From Arion vulgaris (Eukaryota > Mollusca > Gastropoda > Stylommatophora > Arionidae), in the NCBI GenBank assembly GCA_020796225.1, contig CM036761.1:32818928-32882927 (forward strand): DNA of 64,000 nucleotides, in the 5' to 3' direction. Below are positions 43,740 through 55,186 of this stretch, piece after piece. The position numbers and the translations under genes were made by a program. Position 1 is the first letter of the stretch, and each line of letters starts with the position of its first letter. Under the pieces are notes generated by a model. That model saw nothing but the letters and a program-made list of their open reading frames with translations. It was not told where the DNA came from and did not search any database.

Positions 43740-44095
43740 TATACGTTATCTTGTTCTTCTTCTTCTTTTTATTTGTTTTGTCGCCCAACTGATACTGTGT
43801 TGTTGCCTAGTGTCGTAATTTGCTGTTCTGCTGCCTTGGGTGATAGTTATTTTTGCTCTTTGAAAGGATTCTGCTATGCCATCTAACCATCTTTTTCGTG
43901 GTCTTCCACTCGCCTTCTTTTCTGATGTTCAGTTGTTGAAGACTCTGTATACTGTGGAGTTTAGATGCATTCTCATAAAGTGGCCAAACCACGTCATTCT
44001 TTGTTTCTCATTGTAAGTTACGCAAAGTTCTGTACCAATTTTCTTTCTTATGCTGATGTTGGTGACTCTTTCTTTACTGGTGTTGGTATGTTATA
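43740..44095 (-). pseudogene. LINE ORF C-terminal fragment
   Basis: On the - strand a frame reads VWPLYENASKLHSIQSLQQL, then EGEWKTTKKMVRW. It is collinear with the post-RT tail region (FGH..RM, GRPK..W) of RTE-like LINEs and with 51862-52530. 3' tail GAAGAAGAAGAAC. Confidence 0.6.
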
Positions 44096-44264
44096 CCTAT
44101 ATATTAACACAGGAAACACTTGCCTGCTCTTGAACTTAGTACAGTAACACCACTTTGCGTCGTATAGTTTCTTCTATATAATCTACATAAAATGTAATGG
44201 AACTTCAATATATTATGCGACTATGCCATGTTGATACCTTTCTGGCAGAAAGTAAGTAAAAAAA

Positions 44265-44790
44265 AAGTAAAGGGAAACTTTCATACCTCGTGGTATATAG
44301 GGTAATACAGTGTTAGGCCTGTATTTTTCATTCACCGTTGGCACACGATGGGTGATGTGGTCAGCATCACGCCGGTCATCTTTGCTTTCCAGAGCATGTC
44401 TGGTACCCATTTGAGGCTGGGTCGATCTGAGAGTCGTCGCGGTTGGGAAAAATTTGAAAAATTCGCAGGCGGGAGTTGAACCCAGACCACTAGCCTTGAG
44501 AAGCGAGTTCACTAACAACTACGCTACAGCGGCTCTCATTGACGTTGCCATACCACTTATATCGTTGTATTTATCTTCGCCTCTTTGCTTTCCCAGAGCA
44601 TGTCTGGTACCCATTTGAGACTGGGTCGACCTGAGAGTCGTCGTGGTCGGGAAAAATTCGCAGGCGGGAGTTGAACCCAGACCACCAGCCTTGAGAAGCG
44701 AGTTCACTAACAACTACGCTACTGCAGCTCTCATTGATGTTGCCATACCACTTATATCGTTGTATTCATCAACGCCTCTTATCCTGAACG
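44265..44790 (-). mobile_element. SINE family F with tandem duplication of its head
   Basis: One full copy (44265-44540) is followed by a second head segment (44590-44745). CAGAGCATGTCTGGTACCC, GTTGAACCCAGACCA and GTTGCCATACCACTTATATCG recur with a period of about 205 bp, showing a local duplication that includes flanking DNA. Confidence 0.85.
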
Positions 44791-45054
44791 TTATTCTAGT
44801 TAAGTATTCATCAGTGTCAAATTTTGTATCTCTATTTTGTTATTTTATTAAATGTGATCATAATTCTTTGATATAGTTCTCATTGTGATCTGGTTGTTTC
44901 CTTATTGTTACTCTGTTTGTTTGTTTCTATGCTCATAATATATCTCATTTTTTTGTTTTTCTATCTATGTATATTAACTATATCTTCATAATAAATATTT
45001 TAATCGTGGCTCTGAAATTACTGTTGGTATGTTGACAATAGGGACAGATTAGAA

Positions 45055-45232
45055 TAATGCATAAGCGTTCGTCTTTCAACTCGAACACAAGAGGGTTGTG
45101 GGTTCAATCCCACACTGAACGTTCCACACGAGAGGAAAGGAATTGACCCTCCTATATCCTGCAAACTAGGAGTTAGAAATCTTAAGTAAATTTACTTCAT
45201 ACCATAAGGTTTGAAATGGCTAAGAGATATTT
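45055..45232 (+). mobile_element. tRNA-derived SINE, family F-related
   Basis: GGGTTGTGGGTTCAATCCCACA carries a clean B box. The distal CATACCATAAGGTTTGAAATGG resembles the family F end. Confidence 0.6.
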
Positions 45233-45344
45233 TATTTATAAATAAACTGACAATAGTTTCATTGATATTTCTGGTTTTAAAGTCATTGATTTTGTCGAGC
45301 ATAGATTAGATAACCATGTTGTCTACAAGTTTATTTCTTGCGGT

Positions 45345-45605
45345 GAATGATTGTCTTACCTGTAGTATATTTTCTTTAATTAATTATAATGTATCAGGAC
45401 ACCTACCCGAATGATTGTCTTAACCTGTACCATATGTTCTTTAATTAATTATGATGTATCAGGACACCTACTTGAATGATTGTTTTACCTGTACTATATT
45501 TTCTTTAATTAATTATGTTGTATCAGGACACCTACCCGAATGATTATCTTACCTGTACTATAATGTCTTTAATTAATTATGATGTATCAGGACACCTACG
45601 TGAAT
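45345..45605. repeat. ~66-bp tandem repeat, 4 copies
   Basis: Each unit holds GAATGATTGTCTTACCTGTA, TTTCTTTAATTAATTAT and GTATCAGGACACCTAC. Confidence 0.9.
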
Positions 45606-45655
45606 AATCGCTGTAAGATTTTCTTCCAGTGTTTTTGGCTTTGTTCTTAATGTCG

Positions 45656-47515
45656 CTTACTCTGAACATCAAAACGACCTCACTGAGTATAGAACAGCTA
45701 GAAAACAAGCCAAGGAGATAATAAAGAAGTCTAAAATACAAGCATGGCAAGATTATGGCGAAACATTAAATTCAGACTACAAAAATTCAACAAGACATTT
45801 TTACAAGAAAATTAAAGCTATGCGGGAAAGACAAGAACAATATGACCCAACTGAAATTATTAACGATGAAAACGGCCAAGCTCTTAATGATCCAAAAATG
45901 ATAATGAACAGATGGCGACAATACTTTAGTGAACTTCTCAACCTACAACAAGAGGACCAACCGAACACTCAAGAACACACAGTAAATGTAACTTCAGAAG
46001 TAGAACCAAGCATAACACTATCAGAGATCAGAAATGCTGTAAATATGGCCCCACCTAATAAAACACAATATCCAGACAATATCCCGGCCGACCTAATCAA
46101 AGCAACTAAAGAGGTAGGAATCAGCTGGCTCCATAGACTATTCAACCAAGTCTGGATCACACAAGAAACACCAGAAGATTGGAGGAATGCTACAATTGTT
46201 CCCATCTGGAAGAAGAAAGGTAGTAAGAGGGACTGTACAAAGTATAGAGGCATAGCGCTACTGAGCCACACTGAGAAAATATTCTGCAAAGTACTTGAGA
46301 AAAGGCTCCACCACATCATCGAGCCACAGCTTAATGACTCCCAAATGGGATTCAGGAAGAACAAAAGCTGTACAGACGCAATATTCGCCCTCAGACAGTT
46401 AGAGAAAGGACTATCGAATACGACAAACATCTATCTACACGTTGCATTTGTAGATCAGGAAAAAGCGTTCGACCGCGTAGATAGGCACAAGTTGTGGAAA
46501 ATACTAACAACCTATGGGGTTAATGAACACCTAATCAACCTTTGCAAGAACATTTATATGACAGCCAATGTACGATTAGAACAAATACAGGATTATCAGA
46601 AAAGTTTCACGTAGGATCAGGAGTAAGACAAGGTTGCGTACTATCCCCGCTGCTATTCATCACGTACATTGACCACATTTGTAAAATAGCTAACACCACC
46701 GAAGGAAACAACCTCGGAGAACTCTTAAATGAATTTCTTTTGCAGACGATCAGGCAATCATATCAACAACAGAAGAACAGCTACAACAACACATCAACAG
46801 ACTCCAGTTAGCATGTAACGAATAAAACATGAGAATTAACATCGACAAAACAGAAGTTATGACATTCGCCAGAGAGGAAAACACTACCAACATCTCCATC
46901 GATAATCATCTACTAAATCAAGTAAAAGATTTCACATACCTGGGAGCATTTTTTCAGCAAATGGAAGAATAACTAATGAAATTCAACACAGATGCAACAA
47001 AGCAAATCAAATGATAGGCAAATGGCGCCAATTTTAAGATGCAAACACGTCACCATGAACACAAAAAGAGCAATGTTCAACACAATCTTTCTCCCCACAT
47101 TATCTTACCAGTGCCAAACCTGGACGCTGACAACAAACGATAGAAGAAAACTAGTCACAACAGAGATGAAGTGTCTACGCAGAATGCTGGGTGTAACAAG
47201 AAGAGACCGGTTGAGAAATGAAGACATCAGGAAAAAGTGGGTACAACATCAGTACTAGACTTCATCAAGAAACAACAAATTAAATGGTTCGGTCACGTAA
47301 GCAGATTACCATCAGACAGTGCACCTCAAAGAGCAATGCTGCTCCGATACAATGGGTACAAAGCAAAGGCCGGCCACGCAAAGATGGACCTCAGAGATAA
47401 CAGAGGCGACGAAAGAGACTATCTACGAAGCGCATACTAGGGCCCGTTTTAGAAATTCTTCCTGACCTGACGCTGTGAGGCATACAGGATTCGAGAAAGA
47501 AAGAAAGAGAAAGAA
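45656..47515 (+). pseudogene. RTE-like non-LTR retrotransposon, 5'-truncated
   Basis: The frame from about 45656 (EYRTARKQAKEIIKKSK) continues through 46614 with reverse transcriptase blocks: ATIVPIWKKKGSK, YRGIALLSHTEKIF, QMGFRKNKSCTDAIF and VAFVDQEKAFDRV (first catalytic aspartate). It shifts frame near 46600, continues with GSGVRQGCVLSPLLF, and the catalytic FADD motif near 46740 is broken by a one-base loss in a T run. The tail domain (TLSYQCQTWTL, MLGVTRRDRLRN, IKWFGHVSRL) follows with more shifts and a stop at about 47440, then ~55 bp and a GAAA tail. The endonuclease domain is missing. A 160-bp sister copy lies at 16089. Clade call is by motif memory. Confidence 0.85.
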
Positions 47516-47607
47516 ACTCTGAAGCCCGACAAGTAATGTATGTGTCAGTCCATATCTTTTAAAATATATCTCACTCTATCTCGCTATTACATTTGTAAAA
47601 AGAGTAA

Positions 47608-48062
47608 GGGACCTTTTATACCTCGATGTTTATTGGGTAATAGAGAAGACGTCTAGGGAGACATGGAAACGAACTTTGCTGAGAGAGACAAAAAATATTG
47701 GTCTCAATTTCATGAAAGAGATTGAGCGAGCTGCCCAGGATAGAGCGGTATGGAGAAGTTGCTTGCAGGACTTATATAGCATATAAAGGTACGAGAGGAA
47801 TTATTATTATTATTGCTGTATTGGGTAATGCCGTGTTAGGCCCATATTTTTCCTTGACCGTCGACACACGATCGGTGATGTGGTCAACATCACGCCGGCC
47901 TCCTTTACTTCTTAGTGTTTTTCCTGGTACCCAATTGAGGTTGGGTATATCTGAGAGCCCTTACGGTCGGAAAAATATTCCACGCCCACTATAGAATTGA
48001 ACCCCGAGCACTAGACTAAGAAGCGAGTTCACTAACAGCTACGCTACTGCAGCTCTCACTCC
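47608..48062 (-). mobile_element. SINE family F split by a LINE insertion
   Basis: Outer parts 47608-47641 and 47819-48062 form one family F copy (CTTTTATACCTCG...ATTGGGTAAT... / ...GATGTGGTCAACATCACG...ATTGAACCCCGAG). The interruption is flanked by an 11-bp direct repeat TATTGGGTAAT. Confidence 0.85.
47642..47818 (+). mobile_element. Short LINE 3' end inserted into the SINE
   Basis: 177 bp reading TWKRTLLRETKNIGLNF and EIERAAQDRAVWRSC, the terminal block of a non-LTR ORF, then a short spacer and an ATT-repeat tail. Exact 11-bp target duplication on both sides (47631-47641 and 47819-47829). Confidence 0.85.
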
Positions 48063-48600
48063 ATTTGTATCTTTTCTTGAACCTGAACGGTGTATAAGCT
48101 ATCAACAAACTTATGCTGTTTTCCTATCATTTATCTATGTCTTTCAGTTTCTTCTTTGTCTTCTGTATATCTTTAATTTATGCCTTTAAATCGTCTTTTT
48201 TCATATAATTCACACTTTCATTTTCTTAGTTTTACAGTATTTCATCTCGTTTGCAACCTTTGTTGTCTTTCCAACTTCATACATAAATTGCTGCATCTTG
48301 TTTTTTGTACTTTGTAAAACTACATTATTTTATTGTTACACATTTCACAAGTACAAACGTATGTCTCACCAATCTTAAAAGTTCTGTACTTTTGATTTAT
48401 AAATTTGTTGTGTTTGTTCAGAGTCTGTGTTTAACCGTTTATTATTTGCATTAGATTTGGTAATAGAGTTCTGTGGGTTCTACAATTGAGTGATTTTGTC
48501 TCCTCTGTATTTAAATTTATGCTTTTATCATAATTGTATTTGTGTTTATTATACGATATGCCAGACCTATTTTTCAAAATCTGTTTGTTTTTAATTATTT
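48063..48600. other. Mostly unassigned; contains a Penelope tail scrap
   Basis: 48297-48355 (TTTTTTGTACTTTGTAAAACTAC...TTGTTACACATTTCAC) matches the Penelope terminal region. The rest has no recognised content. Confidence 0.45.
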
Positions 48601-48604
48601 TTTC

Positions 48605-48802
48605 CTTCGATCCAGAAGCATTTGAGTGTTTAGTTCTTCGGCTCAGTGCCATGGACATCGTAACCAATCGGTTTGGTGCCACGAAAACTGTAAATCTGGA
48701 GAGCCTGTGGCTTTTCAGCCAGCCCGTGGAATTGAACCGCGTTCACAGGGGGCTTGTCACCTGTCGTCCAACGCTACGAACACGCAGGGCAGGAGGGCAA
48801 AT
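48605..48802 (-). mobile_element. SINE family E, left arm of an inverted pair
   Basis: GATCCAGAAGCATTTGAG, GCCATGGACATCGTAACC and GGAATTGAACCGCGTTCACAG are the reverse complement of the family consensus. Confidence 0.9.
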
Positions 48803-48842
48803 CTGTTTATTCATGATAACGAATTGCTTTTAAAGATAATGT

Positions 48843-49052
48843 GGCCCGTCTGCCCAGCGTGTTCGTAGCGCGTTGACTACGGGTGACTATCCCTCTGTGT
48901 GTGCGGGTTCAATTCCGCGGAATGACAGAAAAAGCCACAGATTTCCCAGATTTACGGTGTTCGTGCACCGAACCGAAGGGTTACGATGTCCATGGCACGA
49001 GCTGAAGAGCTGAAAAGCTCAAGTGCTTCTGGATCGTAAAAAAAAAAAAAAA
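48843..49052 (+). mobile_element. SINE family E, right arm, best copy
   Basis: A box TCGTAGCGCGTTGACTACGGG, B box GGGTTCAATTCCGCGG, body GGTTACGATGTCCATGGCAC, CAAGTGCTTCTGGATCG and an A14 tail. Confidence 0.92.
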
Positions 49053-49449
49053 GATAATGTTCTCATAGACTGCTTAAGTATCCCTCTCCTTTCCTTGTCG
49101 ATCTGATGTCCGTTGTAGTTGAGTCTGTCAGAAACACGAGACGTTCATTTGTAACACTAATTGGATCGTTATGAGAAGATAGACGCGCTACTTCCACAAG
49201 ATGAGTCACACAACACAGGGAGTTTTTAAGCGGGGAGAGGTTATTACACCAGTTATTTCAATTTTCTGAAGACTCTATCGTTAGACCACTTACACAAATG
49301 CTTCGGCTACGACACAATTTATTTACAGATTAAATATATATAAATAATTAAAGAGAGAGAGAGAGTCAGACAATGTAAAAAGAGGCCAACAACTGTCGAA
49401 GCCTATGCTCCACGAGTAAAGTTAATTGCATATCCTTTACATGACTTTG

Positions 49450-49672
49450 CGAATCAACCTCAGTTTTTTTAACGCTGTTTGTAATTTTTTCTAGGCATTA
49501 TTACGTTCAGTAGTTTGCCATTGCTTTCTGAACGGGTGGTGCCATCGTCCTTTTGTTAACATCCACGCAAACAATTTGCAACCAAACTGTCCGCAGCATG
49601 ATTCGAACTCAGAACGTCGGGGTTAATAGATCGAGTCACTAACCCTTAAGCCACAGACGCCACCATGCTCCA
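49450..49672 (-). mobile_element. tRNA-derived SINE family H
   Basis: On the - strand the head reads GGTGGCGTCTGTGGCTTAAG, GGGTTAGTGACTCGA and GAGTTCGAATCATGC. The distal part TACGTTCAGTAG...GCTTTCTGAACGG is shared with 9490-9610. Confidence 0.75.
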
Positions 49673-49834
49673 CGAGTAGCAGTGAGAAATAAGTCAAATT
49701 ATTCACAATATTTCTAGTTGTTTATATTTGTTTTTGTACGATATAACCAGCTAATTTAAAAAATACAGTTTTCATTTCTGAATATTCTGATGTTACAAAA
49801 TAGTGATCTTGTGTTTGATATAAAAAGTTTCCCC

Positions 49835-50086
49835 GTGTGTTGCTGGGGCCAGCGGGAAGCAATGAATAGTAACACTACTACCTACATGGCATGTCGTAAG
49901 AGGCCAATGAGATAGTGGCCTAGTGAAGCTACCCTAGTAAATAAAAAGCATCGCAGAAATTAGATGTTTTGGCCTACTTGTTGGCGCATAACTAGCACAA
50001 CGTACAATCGCTCTTAGGCTCAGATCACATGCAAGTCATAAAAAGTGGTTAACAAGTGGTCGATATGGAGCGTTCGAAGAAGAAGA
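49835..50086 (+). mobile_element. SINE family A
   Basis: TGTTGCTGGGGCCAGCGGGA head, GGCATGTCGTAAGAGGCCAATG core, CGTTCGAAGAAGAAG tail. Confidence 0.88.
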
Positions 50087-50689
50087 CATATACAAGTTTT
50101 AGTAGAGTGTGTAAGTGCATCAAATTGTATTCTAGAAAACGGCGTATAAAAACGTTGTTTTAGTGTGCGTATACTAAGAGTTAATGAGCCTAGTCTTCAT
50201 ACTGTATCTGTAACATAATCAGTTTAGTGAGTGTGTATCATTGCAATGTGTTGTCATCTTCATATATCAAAATCTACACGTTTGCAATGATAATTTGTTC
50301 AGTAGATTGTCTTCCAAGATTATTCATCTACTGTCCTGTTAAAAAAAATTACATCATAACTATTCGTTGCAGACTCTCTATCAAACAGCTAGAAATATTA
50401 AGAAATACAACAGAGTTGTTGAATAGAGCGTGACAGAGACCAAAGGAAATGAAGGTTAAGAACATTGAGTGGGTATATCTTCAGGAAACAAATTCAAGAA
50501 CATAATCAGGTGTGCACTTTTCTGGAGTCAACAAGGGAAGAAAGGAGGGGATTGTCAATAAATAGTTAGTGAAGATCTGTGAAAGAAGAGATCTCGTCTC
50601 CAGAAATGAAAAAGATGGTTCTAAACAGGGTTTGCTGGAGAGTAATAGCTGCAGTAATGTGTGTTAACCTTGAATCAAGAAGGTTAAGT
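50087..50689. other. Unassigned stretch
   Basis: AT-rich, no recognised gene or repeat. Confidence 0.5.
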
Positions 50690-51300
50690 AGTAGTAGTAG
50701 TAGTAGTAGTGTAGAATTATTATTATTATAGTAGTAGTAGTAGTAGTAGTAGATTGGTGGTAGTAATAGTAGTAGAGGTAGTAGTAGTAGTATTAGTAGT
50801 GGTAGTAGTAGTAGTAGTAGTAGTAGAATTATTATTATTAGTAGTAGTGGTAGTAGTAGTAGAAGTAGTAGTAGTAGTAGTGATAATAGTAGAGATGGTA
50901 GTAGTAGTAGTGGTTGTAGTAATAGTAGTAGAGATAGTAGTAGTGGTAGTAGTAGTAGCAGTAGTAGTAATAGTAATAGTAGTAATAGTAGTAGTAGCAG
51001 CTTTAGTAAGCAGAAGCAGCAGTAGTAGTAACATTAACACTAATAGTTGTAGCAGTAGTGGTAGCAGCAGAAGTAATAGTAGTAATTGTAGTAGTAGTAG
51101 TTGTAGATGCAGAAGAAGAAGCAACAGTAGTAATAGCAGTAGCAGCTAGTGTTTGCATTGTTAAACAACAGCAGCAGTAGTGGTAACATTAACAGTAATA
51201 TTAGTAGTAGTAGCAACATAAGTAATAGTAGTAAATGTAGTAGCAGTAGTTGTAGCTGCAGTAGTAGAAGAAGCAACAGTAGTAGTAGTTTAGTAAGAAC
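50690..51300. repeat. TAG/GTA trinucleotide array, ~600 bp
   Basis: Imperfect GTAGTAGTAG with ATTATT, GGTAGT and GCAGCA interruptions. Long open frames on both strands are low-complexity artefacts. Confidence 0.95.
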
Positions 51301-51861
51301 AACAATAGAAGAAATATGATTCTATGGATAGGTGGATACACGGATATATGGATATCCAGATATACTATTCAAGATACGACTACCTGTTATCACTAAAACG
51401 TAAACGTATGTCTGACTGTTTATAGCCGCTTCTTCTCTTCGACATCACTACAAGAATCCGTGGTATATATTTGTTTTCTCCTCCATGACGTCATGTTGTA
51501 TTCAATCGATAAGCAGTAACCCTGATCTTGGTTAGCTCTGTTGGCTGCTTCTCTCTTTCAGTAGTTCCCATTCTCCGCTACCAGAACTCATTCATTTTGA
51601 CAGACTAGCAGACGAGAGATTGGTGGTTCTGTCTTGGTTATTCAAGTTATCAGGATTATTTGGTACCTAATACAGTTGATGAATGTAGATATATCTCAAC
51701 GCTGAATAATTGTAGTGATAAATAGAATATCTTGTGAATAGACATAACGTAACACATACAACAGTGCAGGTGATCGCGTTTACTTAATGGCTGCACTCTG
51801 TTATTATAGTGTTACAATTTGTTACATTAAAGATGTGATTTATTTAGCGTTATAATAAATA
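51301..51861. other. Unassigned stretch
   Basis: A short GGATA run at about 51326-51356; otherwise no recognised content. Confidence 0.5.
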
Positions 51862-52530
51862 TGATAGAGCTTTCTTCTTCTTCTTTTGTCGTCACACTGC
51901 TACCGGGTTGTTGCTCAGTGTCGTCACACTGCTACCGGGTTGTTGCTCAGTGTCGTGGTTTTCTGTTTTTCTCTTGTGCTGTTCTGGTGGTTTAGGTGAT
52001 TGTTATTTTTGTTCTTTGACAGGATTCTACTATGCCATCTAACCATCTTTTTCGTGGTCTTCCTCTTGCCTTCTTTCATGATGTTCTGTTATAGAAAACT
52101 CTGTATACTATAGAGTTTGGGTGCCATCTTATTAAGTGGCCAAACCACTTCATTTTTTTGTTTCTCAATGTAATTCTTTTTCCCGCTTATAGTTTTTTGC
52201 ATGTATTTCCTTATTCGGTTTTAGTCACAGATTTTCTTTTTAGGACTGTTAGAATGTTTCTGTCGCAGTCTATATGTAGTGTGCTGTCAAAGAAGTCAGA
52301 TTCATCACTCCTGTTGTATCTTTTGCTTGATAAAGGTCTTTTGATCGAAACGTTGCTGTGTACTGTTATGGTTTTTGTATTTTGAAAAACTACAGTACTT
52401 TGTTATTACGTGTTTCGCCAATGTAATTCTAGCAAGGTTCTGTGTCAACATTCTTTCTTATGCTCATGTTGGTGACTGTTCTTTCCGGTGGTGTTGGTAA
52501 CTTTTCGCAGGCAGCGCGTCTCACATGTAG
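51862..52530 (-). pseudogene. LINE ORF C-terminal fragment interrupted by Penelope
   Basis: Collinear with 43740-44095 (shared CTATGCCATCTAACCATC, TTTTTCGTGGTCTTCC, GTGGCCAAACCAC), with a duplicated CGTCACACTGCTACCGGGTT near 51893. The alignment jumps across 52178-52418, where a Penelope fragment is inserted. Confidence 0.65.
52166..52430 (+). mobile_element. 5'-truncated Penelope insertion with 12-bp duplication
   Basis: Insert 52178-52418 is flanked by CAATGTAATTCT (52166-52177 and 52419-52430). It contains GCTTGATAAAGGTC...GATCGAAACGTTGC and AAAACTACAGTACTTTG and matches 3944-4250 read on the other strand. Confidence 0.88.
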
Positions 52531-53084
52531 TTATTTTTTGTGACTGTTCTTTGCTCATTGTCCATGTTTGGCTCTGGTAACACAAAGTGGGTATGAAAAT
52601 GCTGCTGACCATCTGTTGCTTAGCTGCCTGTGATATATCTTTAGATTTATATTAGAGATGATTTATTTGTAACTTTAGAATAAAGATGATCTATGTTTAC
52701 TTCCATTTAGAAGAGGATGTAATACGCTTTATATTAAATCATGTATAACAACAACAAAATTTAGTTTGAAAGAAGCTATATTTGTAATTCCTAAATATAT
52801 TGACAGAATCGAAAACGACAAGCTAGTTAAATGTTTCCAAGAATACAGTTTTGATTAGAGAAAATAAATCAAACTAACTAGAAATCTACAATTAGAACAA
52901 AAAGAATAAGAAAGAAACGACAGTTGCTTCTCACCTTATACCTAGATCAAAAGAGAAATGAGAGATGTGTTCTGTGACTTTAATATTTAACAAATAGGTA
53001 GATCAATGTTTCAAACAAGGTTAAAGGATGCCAGAACTAGATATGCATAGAAGAAGAATAAAAAATATTGCTAGATATGAAGAT
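52531..53084. other. Unassigned stretch
   Basis: AT-rich, no second copy in the window, no supported frame. Confidence 0.5.
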
Positions 53085-53660
53085 GTTGGTGAATTTGTCT
53101 TTCTTGGAAGCACGATAGGATAATCTAATGGTTCAGATGTAGACATTAATGCCAGAATTAGGGCAGCACGACAAGTCTTTGTTATCCTGCAAACAGTGTA
53201 GAAATCTACAGCCATCTCCAGTAAAACAAAGCTCAAGATATGCATCCAATATGTGAAACAGGTGCTGCTGTATGACTTGGAAACGTGGCTAGTTACTAAG
53301 TTATATACATAAAAGATGCAGTTTTCAATGGATGTATTCGGCGTATTCTCAGATTGAGATGATGTGACAAAGCTGCAAACACAGATCTGTTGATGTGACT
53401 AGGTCTCGGGTTGAGAGGAGAAGATGGCGATGTGTCGGGTATACGGAAGACACAAACGAGTGTCACTAGACAGGCCCTTGAGTGGGCCCCAGGAAAGCGA
53501 AAGAGGTGACGTTCTGGGCGGATCTAGGGGAAAGGGGCTTCTTGAGTAACCGAAAGGTGCTTGACTATCCTAGGAGGCAATAAAGAAAACAGCCAGAGAC
53601 GGCAAAATGGCGAACAACTGTTGAAGCCCTATGCTCCACGAGAAACGGAGAAGAATAAGA
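53085..53660 (+). pseudogene. LINE ORF C-terminal fragment
   Basis: In shifting frames it shows SDVDINARIRAARQVF, SSKTKLKICIQYVKQVLLYD, RRRWRCVGY, GPRKAK and finally TAKWRTTVEALCSTRNGEE before a stop. This is the usual end of RTE-like ORFs. At least four disruptions. Confidence 0.7.
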
Positions 53661-53826
53661 CAGTAAGTGAAGATATGCAGATTTCACAGTAATAGTGACA
53701 GCAGTTAAACAGAAGTAACAATACAAAGTTGTATAAACATATATATACCATATTAAAATGATAGAGACAAGTGGCGAAACATAAGCCATTGTTGTAATTC
53801 AAAACTGTGTTTAGCAGTCGATGCTG

Positions 53827-54625
53827 AGGCAAGGGGAGGAATGGATGCCTATATCAGAGGATATGATTAATTACACCAGGGTTGTCAGTACACTTGGACG
53901 CTGTTGTAGAGAGTGGGCCCCGGACGTCGTCAATGTGGAGATTCTTGAACTCGTGGATCAATATTCCCATCCAGGTGATACCAATATATACACCGATGGC
54001 TCTGTCAGGCGCGGAACCCGATCATCGTGGGCTTATTAAGCACAACGAAATGGTAACACACTTCATGGGGACTGCAGCGCTTTCTCAACAGCGACCTCGA
54101 GCATGACTATGGAGATCACCGCTGTCTCCAGGGCTCTGTCATGGGTGGCTGAGTAACAGGTAACCCATACGATTATCATATCAGACTCGATGAATATGCT
54201 TCAAATAATTGAATCTGGAAGTATGCGTGTGGAATGGGTGGATTTGATTCGGAGATCACATCTCAAGAAAATGACTTGGATGTACACACTTGGACATGCT
54301 GGAGTTCAGGGTAACGAGCATGCTGACTTTCTTACAAACAATGCCCTAACTCAAGCGGGCAGAAACAGGGACAGAGCCGATATCAGCAATGCCGTACGCT
54401 CTCATTTATGTGACATGAACGAGTCTCAGACACTGGAACGAGTTCGAAAATTAGGCGTTAAGTTTGGACATGCCAGACAATGTCGTCTTAGTGGTAAAGA
54501 GAGAAGATGTACTAATCACCCTCTCATGGGTACGGTGAGAAAATTGACGTTAGGATGGGTGTTGCAGCGGAGGACAGAGAACGAATGGGAATGCCCAATG
54601 TGCCATGACGTCGATCGTATAACAT
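53827..54625 (+). pseudogene. Non-LTR retrotransposon RNase H and tail domain
   Basis: A 5'-truncated element. IYTDGSVRRGTRSSWAY carries the first RNase H aspartate, EITAVSRALSW-like residues the acidic helix, and HAGVQGNEHADFL the C-terminal H..G..GNE.AD motif. A KLTLGWVLQRRTENEWECPMCHDVD stretch with a C..C pair closes the frame just before the AACAT array. Frame breaks near 54035 and 54085 and a stop near 54150. Flanked, together with the array, by a 12-bp duplication. RNase H placed last suggests the I/Jockey-like group. Confidence 0.85.
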
Positions 54626-55174
54626 AACATAACATAACATAGCATAAAATAACATAACATAACATAACATAACATAACATAACATACCATAACATAACAT
54701 TACTTAACATAACATAGCACAACATAACATAACATAACATAGCATAACATAACATAACATAACATAACATAATCATAACTTAACATAACATACAAACATA
54801 ACATAACACATAACATAGCATAACATAACTAACATAACATACATAACTAACATAACATAGCACAAGCATAACATAAACATAACAAAAGCATAACATAACG
54901 TAACATAACATAACATAGCATAACATAACATAACATAACATACACAACATAACATACAACAACATAACATAACATAAGCATAACATAGCATACATAACAT
55001 AGCATAACTAACAACTAACATACACAATACATAACTTAACATAACATAACACAACATAACATAACATAGCATAACATAGCATAACATAACATAACATAAC
55101 ATAGCATAACATAACATAGCATAACATAACATAACATAACATAGCACAACATAACATAACAAAGCATAACATAA
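54614..55174. repeat. (AACAT)n pentanucleotide array, the LINE's 3' tail
   Basis: About 560 bp of AACAT with occasional AGCAT variants. It begins at the coding end and stops at the target duplication CAGTCGATGCTG (55175-55186, matching 53815-53826). Confidence 0.95.
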
Positions 55175-55186
55175 CAGTCGATGCTG

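Noticed and set aside
50726..51149. Long frames on both strands (Thr/Leu-rich or Val-rich)
   Set aside because: Artefacts of the TAG/GTA trinucleotide array.
53565..53832. Overlapping membrane-like frames on the minus strand
   Set aside because: They lie opposite a LINE tail and AT-rich sequence; hydrophobicity follows base composition.
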